A stretch of DNA of 64,000 nucleotides from Alteromonas oceanisediminis (lineage in GTDB: Bacteria; Pseudomonadota; Gammaproteobacteria; Enterobacterales; Alteromonadaceae). Position numbers and translations under genes: made by a program. The notes beneath the pieces were generated by a model. That model saw only the letters and a list, made by a program, of their open reading frames with translations. It was not told the origin of the DNA and did not search any database. This document shows positions 10,119-20,562 of this stretch, one piece after another. Numbering within the stretch: position 1 is the first letter of the stretch; each line of letters begins with the position of its first letter. Where the stretch lies: the NCBI RefSeq assembly GCF_018474025.1, contig NZ_JAHCTA010000002.1, positions 372,562-436,561 on the forward strand, written 5' to 3'.

Positions 10119-10131
10119 ACGGGGCTTTTTT
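10107..10131 (+). terminator. Rho-independent terminator after ispG
   Basis: Stem AGCCCC/GGGGCT (10107-10112 and 10121-10126), 8-nt loop TATAATAC, then a run of T. It ends the upstream transcript while its loop carries the -10 box of the next promoter. Confidence 0.75.
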
Positions 10132-10156
10132 ATCACCAAACATGTAGAGATTGGCC

Positions 10157-11467
10157 GTGTCAAAACAACTTCAGGCAGTCCGCGGTATGAACGATGGGCT
10201 ACCAGACCAAACCAAACTTTGGCAGTGGGTTGAGAATAAAATCCGAACTGTGGTCGCCAATTACGGTTACCAAGAAATCCGTACCCCTATCGTTGAAAGT
10301 ACTGACTTGTTCAAACGTTCCATCGGTGAAGTCACAGATATTGTTGAAAAGGAAATGTACACCTTTGATGATCGCAATGGCGACAGCCTGACTCTGCGAC
10401 CAGAAGGGACCGCAAGTTGTGTTCGCGCAGGCAATCAACATGGTTTGCTGTACAATCAACAACAGCGATTGTGGTATATGGGGCCGATGTTTAGGCATGA
10501 ACGCCCGCAAAAAGGCCGATATCGTCAGTTCCATCAATTCGGCGTAGAAACCTACGGATTGGATGGCCCCGATATCGACCTCGAGTTGATTCTGATGAGC
10601 GCACGGTTATGGCGCGAGTTTGGTTTGAGCGACTGTGTCAGGTTGGAAATTAACTCGCTGGGCTCCGCACAAGCGCGTTCAGCTTATCGTGAAAAGTTAG
10701 TTCGCTATCTCGACAACCACCGTGACTCGTTAGATGAAGACAGTTTGCGCCGTATGCAGACCAACCCACTGCGCGTTTTGGATAGCAAGAACCCTCAGGT
10801 GCAAGCTGTCGTGGCGAACGCGCCGCAGCTGCTTGATCATTTAGACGTAGAGTCGAAGCAACATTTTGACACTCTGTGTGAACGATTGACACAATTAGGA
10901 ATCGAATTCGAGGTTAACCCTCGTTTGGTTCGTGGTTTAGATTATTACAATCGCACTGTGTTTGAATGGGTGACAGAGAGTTTAGGCGCGCAAGGCACCG
11001 TGTTAGCCGGTGGGCGTTATGATGGCCTTGTCGAGCAGTTAGGGGGTAAAGCAACACCTGCTGTCGGTTTCGCAATGGGGCTTGAGCGTTTGGTTTTGCT
11101 TATTGAAACACGCCAGACCGTCACGGTTTCTGATGCAGCGGCCGACGTGTATGTCATTGCGATGAGCGAGGATTGCGCCGTTTACGCGACGCAGGTTGCT
11201 GAGCAATTGCGTGAAAGCTTTACGGCGCTGCGAGTGCAGATGCACTGCGGCGGCGGCAATATGAAGAAACAGATGAAGCGCGCGGACAAGATAGGAGCAC
11301 AGCTTGCAATCATTGTTGGTGAGCAAGAAAGGCAGGAGCAGCAGGTCAGCGTTAAACCATTGCGTGGTGAAGGTGCACAGCACACCCTTGAGCACGCGCT
11401 ATTAAACGCTCACGTAGCACAATTTTTTGATTTGGACGATTCGGGCTTCGCAGCAGCGCAAGCTTAA
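10157..11467 (+). CDS. hisS: Histidyl-tRNA synthetase
   Basis: Class II aminoacyl-tRNA synthetase charging tRNA-His; its substrate tRNA gene is at 36001. From the GTG at 10157 the protein (436 residues, E. coli 424) starts [13 protein letters not shown], aligning with E. coli MAKNIQAIRGMND; a TTG six bases upstream is the alternative. Motif 2 region [18 protein letters not shown] and the histidine-specific [12 protein letters not shown] and GGRYDGL motifs are present. The C-terminal anticodon-binding domain starts near residue 330. GAGA at 10147-10150 is the likely ribosome site. Confidence 0.96.
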   Translation: MSKQLQAVRGMNDGLPDQTKLWQWVENKIRTVVANYGYQEIRTPIVESTDLFKRSIGEVTDIVEKEMYTFDDRNGDSLTLRPEGTASCVRAGNQHGLLYNQQQRLWYMGPMFRHERPQKGRYRQFHQFGVETYGLDGPDIDLELILMSARLWREFGLSDCVRLEINSLGSAQARSAYREKLVRYLDNHRDSLDEDSLRRMQTNPLRVLDSKNPQVQAVVANAPQLLDHLDVESKQHFDTLCERLTQLGIEFEVNPRLVRGLDYYNRTVFEWVTESLGAQGTVLAGGRYDGLVEQLGGKATPAVGFAMGLERLVLLIETRQTVTVSDAAADVYVIAMSEDCAVYATQVAEQLRESFTALRVQMHCGGGNMKKQMKRADKIGAQLAIIVGEQERQEQQVSVKPLRGEGAQHTLEHALLNAHVAQFFDLDDSGFAAAQA

Positions 11468-11487
11468 CGACGTAAAGAGGTAGAGAA

Positions 11488-12105
11488 GTGGAACAATTCG
11501 CAACAGAAGAACAACAAGTTGAAGCGATTAAGCGATTTTGGAAGGACAATGGCATCGCCATCATCGTGGGCGCAGTTATCGGTCTGGGTGGTTTATGGGG
11601 GTGGCGTTACTACTCAGAGAGTCAAATCAGCGCCAAAGAAGCAACGTCTTTACAATACCAAAACGTCGTTGAAAATTTGCAAGCGAACGGCAACATGGAT
11701 GAAGCTGCGGCCTTTATTCGCGAAAACGCTGGCACGGGTTATGCGCCACTCGCCGCGTTAGTGCTCGCACAGCAAGCCGTTGATGCCGGCGACTTTGCGC
11801 AAGCCAGTGAACATTTGCGCAACGCCGCTGATAGCACCGATGGTGCTGTTTCAGACGTGGCTAAACTACGCCTGGCTCGGGTGCTTCTCGCACAAAATGA
11901 AGCACAACAAGCGTTGGATACTCTGCTAACTGTGTCTGACGAAGCGTTCGACGCTCAAGTAGAAGCGATTAAAGGTGATGCCTATGTGGTGCTTGCTGAT
12001 TTTGATAAGGCGCGGTTAGCTTATAGTGAGGCCGTTGCAGCCGATGCGAACAATCGCGTTGTAAAAATGAAGTTAGACAATCTAGCGGTTGCCTCGGGTA
12101 GCTAA
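11488..12105 (+). CDS. yfgM: YfgM-family ancillary SecYEG translocon subunit
   Basis: Single-pass inner-membrane protein with a periplasmic TPR domain, associated with PpiD (gene at 47235) and SecYEG in E. coli. 205 residues, GTG start with AGAGGTAGAGAA before it. Cytoplasmic N-terminus, transmembrane helix at about 21-40 (GIAIIVGAVIGLGGLWGW), then TPR-like helices (APLAALVLAQQAVDAGDFAQ). It lies between hisS and bamB, the conserved position. Confidence 0.93.
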   Translation: MEQFATEEQQVEAIKRFWKDNGIAIIVGAVIGLGGLWGWRYYSESQISAKEATSLQYQNVVENLQANGNMDEAAAFIRENAGTGYAPLAALVLAQQAVDAGDFAQASEHLRNAADSTDGAVSDVAKLRLARVLLAQNEAQQALDTLLTVSDEAFDAQVEAIKGDAYVVLADFDKARLAYSEAVAADANNRVVKMKLDNLAVASGS

Positions 12106-12115
12106 GGTGCACACA

Positions 12116-13348
12116 GTGAATATGCTTAAACAGCTGGCTTTAGTCAGTGCGATAGTTACTTTAGCGGGTTGCTCTACCATTTCTGATTGGTTTGCGGATG
12201 AAGAAGAGCTTGAGATTCGTCGTTTGGAGCCGATCGATGCGCAATTTCAGCCGGAGCTAATTTGGGATCGTGATATCGGCCATGGCGTTGACCATTACTT
12301 CTCAAGGCTTCGCCCGGCTGTGGCTTACGATAAAGTCTATGTGGCTAATCGCCACGGTGATGTGCGCGCTCTGGACAAAGAAACCGGAAAGCGCGTGTGG
12401 GCACGTGACTTTTCAATTGAGCGTGATCGCGGCTTTCTCGGCAGTATTTTTCTTTTCTGGACAAGCGGTATCTCGGCCAAGATTTCTGGCGGCATGACAG
12501 TCGTAGCAGACACCGCTTATCTTGGTACTGAAGATGGTTTAGTCTATGCGCTCAACGCGGAGACTGGAGAGACCAAATGGCAGACTGATGTGCGCGGTGA
12601 AGTCCTGTCAGCGCCAGCGGTTGATAGTGGTATCGTTGTGATTAACACGGGTGCGGGTTCTCTGCTTGGACTCAGTGCCGCTGATGGACAAGAACTTTGG
12701 CGCTATGATACCGAAGTACCCCCATTGTCATTGCGCGGTATTTCAAACCCGGTGGCAACCAATGGCGGTGCTATTGTTGGTACGCCTACCGGTAAGCTCC
12801 AAGTGAACATTTTAGAATCCGGTTTAGTGGCATGGGAACAGGTTATTGCAACACCCAGTGGTGCGACCGAGCTAGAACGCATCGTAGATATTGACTCTCA
12901 GCCAATCGTATTTGGCGGAACAGTGTATACCATCAGTTACGACGGAACGCTTGCAGCGGTTGAGCTGCGCAGCGGTCGGGTTGTGTGGAAGCGGGAATAT
13001 GCGTCTTATCAATCAGTTGCATTAGTTGGAAACGCACTTTTCGTAGTAGACAATGGCAGTAATGTGTATGCCATTGACCGTCGTAACGGCGTTGAGCTCT
13101 GGTCGCAAGGGCGATTAAAAGGTCGTAATCTGACCGGCGCTGAGCCGATGGGCGAGTATATCGTGATCGGAGACAATTATGGTTACTTGCACTGGCTGGA
13201 ACAAGCCACCGGTACCATTGTTGCCCGCTTTGAGCTTGGCGATGACGACGAAGATGAAGCGGTCTACGTGACGCCCGTTGCGGATGGAAACACCGTCTAC
13301 GCGACCACTCGAGATGGTGTTATTGCTGCTCTTCGCGTCGCTCCTTAG
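12116..13348 (+). CDS. bamB: Outer-membrane protein assembly factor BamB
   Basis: Lipoprotein of the BAM complex that inserts beta-barrel proteins. The start is taken as GTG 12116, because AAGG at 12103-12106 is well spaced (9 nt); ATG 12122 is the alternative. The signal MNMLKQLALVSAIVTLAGC gives lipobox LAGC (C19). The rest is an eight-bladed PQQ-type propeller with recurrent blades such as VYALNAETGETKWQTDVRG and AVELRSGRVVWKREY. 410 residues (E. coli 392). The start is 10 bp after yfgM. Confidence 0.95.
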   Translation: MNMLKQLALVSAIVTLAGCSTISDWFADEEELEIRRLEPIDAQFQPELIWDRDIGHGVDHYFSRLRPAVAYDKVYVANRHGDVRALDKETGKRVWARDFSIERDRGFLGSIFLFWTSGISAKISGGMTVVADTAYLGTEDGLVYALNAETGETKWQTDVRGEVLSAPAVDSGIVVINTGAGSLLGLSAADGQELWRYDTEVPPLSLRGISNPVATNGGAIVGTPTGKLQVNILESGLVAWEQVIATPSGATELERIVDIDSQPIVFGGTVYTISYDGTLAAVELRSGRVVWKREYASYQSVALVGNALFVVDNGSNVYAIDRRNGVELWSQGRLKGRNLTGAEPMGEYIVIGDNYGYLHWLEQATGTIVARFELGDDDEDEAVYVTPVADGNTVYATTRDGVIAALRVAP

Positions 13349-13365
13349 TTTATTGGAATATTTGA

Positions 13366-14811
13366 ATGTTACCTGTTATTGCCCTTGTGGGCCGACCGAA
13401 TGTTGGAAAATCAACGCTCTTTAATCGTATGACCAAAACTCGCGATGCGTTGGTTGCTGACTTTCCTGGCCTGACACGAGATCGTAAGTACGGTCAGGCC
13501 AAAGTAGACGACCTGGCCTTCATCGTGGTCGATACCGGGGGCATTTCAGGGGATGAGGACGGGATTGATGCCGCCATGGCGGAACAATCACTGTTAGCGA
13601 TTGTTGAAGCTGACGTGGTGTTTTTTCTGGTCGATGCGCGCGCAGGACTCACGCCGGCGGATCAAGCCATTGCAGAACATCTGCGCAAATCTGAAAAGAA
13701 GACCTACGTGGTTGCTAATAAAGTGGATGGCATCGACGGTGACAGTGAAAGCGCGGACTTTTACGCGTTGGGCTTAGGTCAGGTTTATCAGATAGCGGCT
13801 GCGCATGGCCGCGGAGTGAGCCAGTTGCTGGATAGTTCTATTCGCCCACTAGAGCAAGATTTCCCAGCGATGATGGTGGTAGAAGAAGCTGCGCCAGCGT
13901 CAGAAGAAGATGCTGATGCTCAATTGGAACGATTGCAAGCGCTGCCTATTAAGTTGGCAATTGTAGGTAAACCGAATGTAGGGAAGTCGACCCTCACTAA
14001 TCGGATCCTTGGCGAGGAGCGCGTTGTTGTCTACGACCAGCCGGGTACGACTCGTGACAGTATCTTTATTGATATGGAGCGCGATGGTCGTGAGTACGTG
14101 TTGATTGATACGGCCGGGGTTCGCAAACGTAAGAAAGTGACTGAGGCGGTGGAAAAATTCTCTATCGTCAAAACCCTTCAGGCCATTGAGGCTGCCAATG
14201 TGGTACTCATGGTGATCGACGCTCGCGAAGGGATCAGTGATCAAGACTTAAGCTTGCTCGGCTTCGTACTCAATTCCGGACGTTCGCTAGTATTAGCTGT
14301 GAACAAATGGGATGGGCTCGACAGCGACGTAAAAGACGAACTCAAGCGTGAACTGGATCGCCGTCTAGGTTTTATCGATTTTGCTCGCTTACACTTTATT
14401 TCTGCTTTGCATGGTACCGGTGTAGGGCATCTTTTCGAGTCAGTACAGGAAGCTTACGCGTCAGCTACGCAACGTATCAACACATCAATGCTGACGCGCA
14501 TCATGGAGATGGCACAAGAAGATCACCTTCCTCCCTTGGTGCGCGGTCGCCGCGTTAAAATGAAGTATGCCCACGCAGGAGGGTATAACCCGCCGGTTAT
14601 CGTTATCCATGGTAATCAAGTTCAGGACTTGCCCTCATCGTATAAGCGCTACCTGATGAACTATTTTCGTAAGTCATTAAAAACGATGGGAACGCCGATC
14701 AGAATCGAGTTCCGTGAAGGCGCTAATCCTTTTGAAGGTAAAAAGAATCAGCTAACGTTGGCTCAGCAACGCCGTAAAAAGCGCGTGATGACTTTCCATA
14801 AAAAATCGTAG
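13366..14811 (+). CDS. der: Ribosome-assembly GTPase Der (EngA)
   Basis: GTPase with two tandem G domains and a KH-like C-terminal domain, needed for 50S subunit maturation. First P-loop GRPNVGKST (from residue 8), second GKPNVGKST (about residue 204); NKVDG and NKWDG are the G4 motifs. The acidic linker between the domains is [11 protein letters not shown]. 481 residues, slightly shorter than E. coli (490). Last gene of the cluster; it converges on the next gene with a gap of 5 bp. Confidence 0.97.
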   Translation: MLPVIALVGRPNVGKSTLFNRMTKTRDALVADFPGLTRDRKYGQAKVDDLAFIVVDTGGISGDEDGIDAAMAEQSLLAIVEADVVFFLVDARAGLTPADQAIAEHLRKSEKKTYVVANKVDGIDGDSESADFYALGLGQVYQIAAAHGRGVSQLLDSSIRPLEQDFPAMMVVEEAAPASEEDADAQLERLQALPIKLAIVGKPNVGKSTLTNRILGEERVVVYDQPGTTRDSIFIDMERDGREYVLIDTAGVRKRKKVTEAVEKFSIVKTLQAIEAANVVLMVIDAREGISDQDLSLLGFVLNSGRSLVLAVNKWDGLDSDVKDELKRELDRRLGFIDFARLHFISALHGTGVGHLFESVQEAYASATQRINTSMLTRIMEMAQEDHLPPLVRGRRVKMKYAHAGGYNPPVIVIHGNQVQDLPSSYKRYLMNYFRKSLKTMGTPIRIEFREGANPFEGKKNQLTLAQQRRKKRVMTFHKKS

Positions 14812-14816
14812 CGCGC

Positions 14817-15905
14817 TTATCCATCGATATGCCGCAGTGTCTGCATCATCTGTGATGCGTCTGGTACGGTAATCTGGGGGAGTGCGTTTTTAACCATGTC
14901 ATCAGCAATACGCGCTGGAAAATTGGCGCTGAACTTAATGAATTTGTCTTTCGATTCAAATAGATAGGTGCTGGTGTATAACGGTTCACCTTGCTCATCT
15001 TGAGCTTCAACGTCAAAGAAAGCCCCCTGATACACTGTGTTGCCAATGTGCCAGTCAATCGTGCGCACTCTGCCAATGTCAATGTCGTCAATGTTGCGTG
15101 CATTGGCAACGACCTGAATATCACTGATATCACGCGCCAATTCATTGTCCAGCCTTTGCGCTGCGTCGAGGGAAGTGGAAGCGTGCTGCGAAAAAATAGG
15201 GTAAACGAAGATATCCAGCACTTCGCGCTCGAATTGTGGGTTGGTGTAGCGTGCGACAGCACCTTTTAGCGGGTCATGATAGAGCTGCATATCGTAAAGC
15301 GAAAATTGCCCAATCGCCTGCGGAAGTTTTAAATCCTTTGGGTAATCACTCGCATTTAACACCGTGAAAAGATGTCGAGCGGTGAAAATAGCATCGCGCT
15401 GCACATCAAGCATAAACTGAGCAATTGCATCACCTGCGAGTGAACGTTTGATATTCGCATCGGCTTGCTCGCTAACATCGTCATGTTGGTAGATATAATG
15501 GCCAAGTGGAATATTGCGCCACGTGACATCGATTTCCGTGACCAACGTTGCATTGGGTTTAACCAACACATTGGCAATCAGTACTTCATAGTCGTAGCCG
15601 TCTGCGCTTGCTGCCGCCTCTGAAAAAATCGCGTCTGCTCTTATTTGTTCGAGAAACAGCGAGGGTTCGATAAAGTCCTCAACGCAGTCAGAAACCCTAG
15701 TCCCATTCGCTTGCTGTGCACAGGGTTGCAGCACTTTTTCACTGGAATAGGAGGAGAATATACTCGCCGGAGGCAATTTGCTTTCGGTATAGTCCAACGC
15801 GGCATCCACGCGGTAGGGTAGCGACAGGAGCAAGCTAGTGCACGCAAAGCGAAACCAGCCTGCTTGCGAAAGCGTGGTCCAGACGGAGGAAAACTGAGTC
15901 AGCAA
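14817..15905 (-). CDS. Exported protein of unknown function
   Basis: I do not recognise a named family. The 362-residue product begins with a basic-hydrophobic signal-like segment (FACTSLLLSLPYRVDAA, probable cleavage after VDA, about residue 35). The mature part is soluble, with one cysteine pair (about C62 and C73) that could form a disulfide, and no transmembrane helix. Acidic and mixed alpha/beta in character, with no recognisable catalytic motif. It converges tail-to-tail on der and is upstream of nothing on its own strand, so it is likely monocistronic. Coding is well supported by length and absence of overlap. Confidence 0.7.
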   Translation of the reverse strand: MLTQFSSVWTTLSQAGWFRFACTSLLLSLPYRVDAALDYTESKLPPASIFSSYSSEKVLQPCAQQANGTRVSDCVEDFIEPSLFLEQIRADAIFSEAAASADGYDYEVLIANVLVKPNATLVTEIDVTWRNIPLGHYIYQHDDVSEQADANIKRSLAGDAIAQFMLDVQRDAIFTARHLFTVLNASDYPKDLKLPQAIGQFSLYDMQLYHDPLKGAVARYTNPQFEREVLDIFVYPIFSQHASTSLDAAQRLDNELARDISDIQVVANARNIDDIDIGRVRTIDWHIGNTVYQGAFFDVEAQDEQGEPLYTSTYLFESKDKFIKFSANFPARIADDMVKNALPQITVPDASQMMQTLRHIDG

Positions 15906-15983
15906 ACAGGTATCTCTACACCGAAAATAATCACCCGCTAATGATCGCGCACAACGAGCTTCACTTCAATCAATACGCGACAA

Positions 15984-17351
15984 TTAACTGAGCTTTGTAA
16001 CGCGACTGTGTATTTCGCCTTGGTGCAATTTAGTCACAACCGTATCGCCAACTGACACCGCGTCATTTGAGTGGATAACAACGTCATCTTTCAGTGTAAT
16101 GCTGTAGCCTCTGGCAAGCGTTCCTAATGGACTGACCGAATTCAATAATTGCACTTGGTTTTGTAAAGCACGTTGACTATGTTTAATATGATTTTGCATC
16201 GCAGCACTTAACCGGTGTTTTTGTTTGTCGAGACTTTGCTGATGCCTCACTAAATCTCGGCGCGGTGCAAGAGCGTTGAGGCGGTCTGACGTGCGTTGCC
16301 AGTGATGTTTCGCAACATCGCAACGGCGAAGGATCGTCGAGACTAAACGCACATTTAATTCGTCTAACCGTTGTGCTTGCGCTTGTAAACGCGTGCTAGG
16401 GTGGTTTCTGTTTAAGCGCTGGTCAACAACCCCAATAGCATGCTTCGCTTGTTGCAGAATACGTAGCATGTGCTGGCGCAAAGCCCGCTGATGAGTGCCC
16501 AGCTGGACCCCTTGGTGTTGAACATCTTGGCTGATCAGCTCGGCCGCAGCGCTGGGAGTAGGGGCCCGAACATCGGCGACATAATCTGCAATGGTGATAT
16601 CCACTTCGTGGCCCACAGCGCTCACGATAGGGATCGCCGACTCACGTATCGCGTAGGCTAATGCCTCATCATTAAAACACCACAGGTCCTCAATCGAGCC
16701 GCCCCCTCGGCCCACGATCAACACATCGACTTCGTTACGCTGATTGGCGACTCTGATCGCATGCATCAATTGCTCAGCGGCTGCGTCTCCCTGCACCTGC
16801 GCGGGATATACCATCACTTGCGTTGCGGGGCTACGGCGTTTCAGCACGGTTAATATATCGTGTAACGCTGCGCCAGTGGGTGATGTGATTACGCCCACGC
16901 GCGCAATGTGCGTTGGCAACGGGCGCTTAAGTTCATTGCTGAACAGGCCCAGCCCGTTCAATTTCATCTTTAACTGTTCGAAAGCCGCTTGCAATGCGCC
17001 GCTACCATCCAACTCCAGATGTTCACAAATCAACTGGTAATCGCCGCGCGCTTCGTACAGTGAAAGGTTACCGCGTACGAGCACTTTGTCGCCTTCTTTC
17101 GGACGTATCTTAACGCGCGTATTGGCGCCACGAAACATGGCTGCTTTAATCTGCGCTTTAGCGTCTTTCAGAGTGAAGTACCAGTGCCCACTGGATGCCG
17201 CTGTAAAATTTGATATTTCAGCTGATATCCACACACTGCCGACTTCTCCCTCCAAAAGGTTTCTTACCCAACGATTTAGCTTGGATACTGAATAGATTTG
17301 GCGCTGGCCGAAAGAACCGGAGGCGGCAGGACGAAATGGGTTGTGAGGCAT
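15984..17351 (-). CDS. xseA: Exodeoxyribonuclease VII large subunit
   Basis: Catalytic subunit of ExoVII, which degrades single-stranded DNA to oligonucleotides. 455 residues (E. coli 456). The N-terminal OB-fold covers about 18-115 (WISAEISNFTAASSGHWYFT). The catalytic core holds GRGGGS at 214-219 followed by IEDLWCFNDE. A long coiled-coil region and a short C-terminal beta segment follow. It is transcribed away from guaB, with about 100 bp between the two starts. Confidence 0.97.
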   Translation of the reverse strand: MPHNPFRPAASGSFGQRQIYSVSKLNRWVRNLLEGEVGSVWISAEISNFTAASSGHWYFTLKDAKAQIKAAMFRGANTRVKIRPKEGDKVLVRGNLSLYEARGDYQLICEHLELDGSGALQAAFEQLKMKLNGLGLFSNELKRPLPTHIARVGVITSPTGAALHDILTVLKRRSPATQVMVYPAQVQGDAAAEQLMHAIRVANQRNEVDVLIVGRGGGSIEDLWCFNDEALAYAIRESAIPIVSAVGHEVDITIADYVADVRAPTPSAAAELISQDVQHQGVQLGTHQRALRQHMLRILQQAKHAIGVVDQRLNRNHPSTRLQAQAQRLDELNVRLVSTILRRCDVAKHHWQRTSDRLNALAPRRDLVRHQQSLDKQKHRLSAAMQNHIKHSQRALQNQVQLLNSVSPLGTLARGYSITLKDDVVIHSNDAVSVGDTVVTKLHQGEIHSRVTKLS

Positions 17352-17387
17352 GCGATAAGTTTTTCTGCTGATTAGTGCGAAAGTCAG

Positions 17388-17416
17388 TTTACCTCAATTC
17401 TAAAAAACACTACAAT
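17388..17416 (+). promoter_or_regulatory. guaB-guaA promoter
   Basis: TTTACC (17388-17393), a 17-bp spacer and TACAAT (17411-17416), about 40 bp before the guaB start codon. Good match to a sigma-70 promoter. Confidence 0.65.
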
Positions 17417-17455
17417 TGCGCCGCAACTAAAACCTGTTTATGTAGGTGCTATTGC

Positions 17456-18925
17456 ATGTTGCGAATCGCTAAAGAAGCCCTGACTTTTGACGACGTTTTA
17501 CTCGTTCCCGGTCACTCCCAAGTACTGCCTCACATGGCGAATCTCAAAACCCAGCTGACCCGAAAAGTTTCGCTCAATATCCCGATGGTATCTGCGGCTA
17601 TGGACACGGTGTCTGAAGCTCGGCTAGCCATTGCGCTAGCGCAAGAAGGCGGTATAGGTTTTATTCATAAGAACATGACGGCAGAGCAGCAAGCCGAGCA
17701 CGTTCGTCAGGTTAAAAAATACGAAAGCGGTGTAGTATCTGATCCAGTCACGGTGATGCCCACCGCGACAATCGGGGAAGTTAACGCATTGAGCAAAAAG
17801 CTGGGCTATTCCGGCTTTCCCGTCATCGACAAAGACAATAAGCTTGTCGGGCTTGTGACGGGGCGTGACCTGCGCTTTGAAAATCGCCATGATCAGGCAA
17901 TTAGCCAAGTGATGACGCCCAAAGAACGTTTGGTGACGGTAAAAGCCGGCGCGAGTTCAGAGACCGTACTGGAATTAATGCATGAACACCGGATTGAGAA
18001 AATTCTGGTGGTTGATGACGATTTCAAACTGTCTGGCTTGATCACGGTTAAAGATTTCCAAAAAGCTGAGAGCAAACCTAATGCGTGCAAAGACGAGTTG
18101 GGTCGTTTGCGCGTGGGCGCAGCAGTAAGCGTAGGGCCAGGTACAGACGAGCGCATTAAAGCGTTGGTTGAAGCAGACGTTGATGTATTACTGATTGATA
18201 CCTCTCATGGCCATTCTCAAGGCGTCATTGATCGCGTTAAGAAAATACGAGAAGACTACCCCCAGGTGCAATTGATCGCAGGAAACGTGGCAACCGGTGA
18301 AGGCGCGCTCGCGCTGGCCGACGCCGGTGTTGATGCCGTTAAGGTGGGTATAGGTCCGGGCTCCATTTGTACAACGCGGATCGTTACGGGCTGTGGCGTG
18401 CCTCAAATTACAGCCGTTAGCGACGCGGTTGAAGCATTGCAAGGCCGTGGTATTCCAGTGATCGCCGATGGTGGTATTCGCTTTAGCGGTGACGTGGCCA
18501 AGGCGATCGCCGCGGGTGCCAGCTGTGTCATGGTAGGTAGTATGCTAGCTGGCACCGAGGAAGCGCCTGGCGAGGTAGAACTGTATCAAGGACGTTATTA
18601 CAAATCTTATCGCGGTATGGGGTCTTTAGGGGCGATGAACCAAAGCCACGGCTCATCTGATCGTTATTTCCAGGAAAGTAACAATGCTGAAAAACTGGTG
18701 CCAGAAGGCATCGAAGGGCGGGTTGCCTATAAAGGGCCAATCGCCAATATTATTCATCAACAAATGGGCGGATTACGTTCTGCTATGGGGCTAACCGGTT
18801 GCGCAACGATTGATGAATTACGTACAAAACCTGAATTTGTCAAAGTGACAGCGGCGGGTATGGGTGAGTCTCATGTACACGATGTGAGCATCACCAAAGA
18901 AGCTCCCAATTATCGCTTAGGCTAG
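17456..18925 (+). CDS. guaB: IMP dehydrogenase
   Basis: NAD-dependent oxidation of IMP to XMP, the first step to GMP. The ATG at 17456 gives 489 residues beginning [19 protein letters not shown], as in E. coli (488); frames extending upstream would run through the promoter. The catalytic Cys305 lies in [13 protein letters not shown] and two CBS domains span about 95-200 inside the TIM barrel. It forms an operon with guaA 14 bp downstream. Confidence 0.98.
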   Translation: MLRIAKEALTFDDVLLVPGHSQVLPHMANLKTQLTRKVSLNIPMVSAAMDTVSEARLAIALAQEGGIGFIHKNMTAEQQAEHVRQVKKYESGVVSDPVTVMPTATIGEVNALSKKLGYSGFPVIDKDNKLVGLVTGRDLRFENRHDQAISQVMTPKERLVTVKAGASSETVLELMHEHRIEKILVVDDDFKLSGLITVKDFQKAESKPNACKDELGRLRVGAAVSVGPGTDERIKALVEADVDVLLIDTSHGHSQGVIDRVKKIREDYPQVQLIAGNVATGEGALALADAGVDAVKVGIGPGSICTTRIVTGCGVPQITAVSDAVEALQGRGIPVIADGGIRFSGDVAKAIAAGASCVMVGSMLAGTEEAPGEVELYQGRYYKSYRGMGSLGAMNQSHGSSDRYFQESNNAEKLVPEGIEGRVAYKGPIANIIHQQMGGLRSAMGLTGCATIDELRTKPEFVKVTAAGMGESHVHDVSITKEAPNYRLG

Positions 18926-18939
18926 TTTAGGAAATTATA

Positions 18940-20517
18940 ATGACCGCAAATATTCACGACCAACGCATACTCATCCTTGATTTTGGTTCTCAGTACACGC
19001 AACTTATTGCGCGCCGTGTGCGCGAAATCGGCGTCTACTGTGAACTATGGGCCTGGGACGTGAGCGAAGCACAAATTCGCGAGTTTAATCCCGATGGTAT
19101 TATTCTTTCTGGTGGCCCGGAGTCAGTATCTGAGCCTGATTCACCGCGTGCACCAGAGTATGTGTTTACTGCGGGTGTGCCTGTATTTGGCATTTGTTAC
19201 GGCATGCAAACCATGGCGGAACAACTGGGTGGGCGTGTGCAATGTTCAAACTTACGTGAGTTCGGCTACGCACAAGTTGAGTTGACGACGCCCACGAGTT
19301 TGTTCGAAAACATTGAAGATCTCATCGGGGCAAACGGCAATGCACTGATCGATGTCTGGATGAGCCATGGCGACAAAGTCATGGATATTCCGCAAGGTTT
19401 TACCACGGTTGCGAAAACGCCGAGCTGCCCGCACGCGGCGATGGTGAATGTGGAAAAACGTTTTTACGGCGTGCAGTTCCACCCGGAAGTGACACACACT
19501 CGCCAAGGGCAACGCATACTTCAACATTTTGTTATGGACATATGCGGCTGTGAAAAGCTGTGGACACCCGCGGCGATTATTGATGATGCGATTGAGCGCA
19601 TGAAAGCACAGATTGGTAATGACCGTGTTATCCTCGGATTGTCAGGCGGTGTTGACTCATCAGTCACCGCGATGCTACTGCACCGGGCCATCGGCAAGAA
19701 TCTTACCTGTGTCTTTGTAGACAACGGCTTACTGCGCCTCAATGAAGGGCAGCAGGTGATGGATATGTTTGGCAACCATTTCGGTCTGAACATTATCAAA
19801 GTAGACGCCGAAGCGCGTTTTCTGGCTGCGCTGGCCGGTGAAGATGAGCCGGAAGCTAAACGCAAAATCATTGGCGGTGAGTTTGTTAAGGTGTTTGATG
19901 AACAAGCCAGTTTGCTCGAAGACGCGAAATGGCTGGCGCAGGGCACTATCTACCCTGATGTCATCGAGTCTGCCGGTTCGGCTACCGGCAAAGCTCATGT
20001 GATTAAGTCTCACCATAACGTCGGTGGATTGCCTAAAGACATGAAAATGGGCCTGGTTGAACCATTGCGTGAGCTGTTCAAAGACGAAGTACGTAAGATT
20101 GGTCTTGAGCTGGGTTTGCCCTACGATATGCTCTACCGTCACCCATTTCCGGGGCCCGGGCTGGGTGTGCGTGTGCTGGGTGAAATCAAAAAGGAATACT
20201 GTGACCTATTGCGCCGCGCCGATGCCATTTTCATTGAAGAACTGCATCGAGCCGAGCTCTATCATAAAGTCAGCCAAGCCTTCACTGTGTTCTTACCCGT
20301 ACGCTCTGTAGGGGTCATGGGCGATGCACGCAAATATGATTGGGTTGTGTCGTTACGCGCCGTCGAAACCATTGACTTTATGACAGCGCACTGGGCACAT
20401 TTGCCGTATGATTTCCTAGGCCATGTATCCAACCGTATTATCAATGAAATTGACGGGATTTCCCGCGTCGTTTACGACATTTCGGGTAAGCCACCGGCGA
20501 CCATTGAGTGGGAATGA
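18940..20517 (+). CDS. guaA: GMP synthase (glutamine-hydrolysing)
   Basis: Amidates XMP to GMP. 525 residues, the same as E. coli. The N-terminal class I glutamine amidotransferase has the nucleophile Cys86 (GICYGMQ) and the His-x-Glu of FHPEVTHT. The ATP-pyrophosphatase P-loop is LSGGVDSSV, and the C-terminal dimerisation domain ends KPPATIEWE. Directly after guaB, with a terminator at 20569-20600. Confidence 0.98.
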   Translation: MTANIHDQRILILDFGSQYTQLIARRVREIGVYCELWAWDVSEAQIREFNPDGIILSGGPESVSEPDSPRAPEYVFTAGVPVFGICYGMQTMAEQLGGRVQCSNLREFGYAQVELTTPTSLFENIEDLIGANGNALIDVWMSHGDKVMDIPQGFTTVAKTPSCPHAAMVNVEKRFYGVQFHPEVTHTRQGQRILQHFVMDICGCEKLWTPAAIIDDAIERMKAQIGNDRVILGLSGGVDSSVTAMLLHRAIGKNLTCVFVDNGLLRLNEGQQVMDMFGNHFGLNIIKVDAEARFLAALAGEDEPEAKRKIIGGEFVKVFDEQASLLEDAKWLAQGTIYPDVIESAGSATGKAHVIKSHHNVGGLPKDMKMGLVEPLRELFKDEVRKIGLELGLPYDMLYRHPFPGPGLGVRVLGEIKKEYCDLLRRADAIFIEELHRAELYHKVSQAFTVFLPVRSVGVMGDARKYDWVVSLRAVETIDFMTAHWAHLPYDFLGHVSNRIINEIDGISRVVYDISGKPPATIEWE

Positions 20518-20562
20518 TTATCTGGCAATCCGTTTTACCTGTTGCCAGAGGCTAACCCGGGG

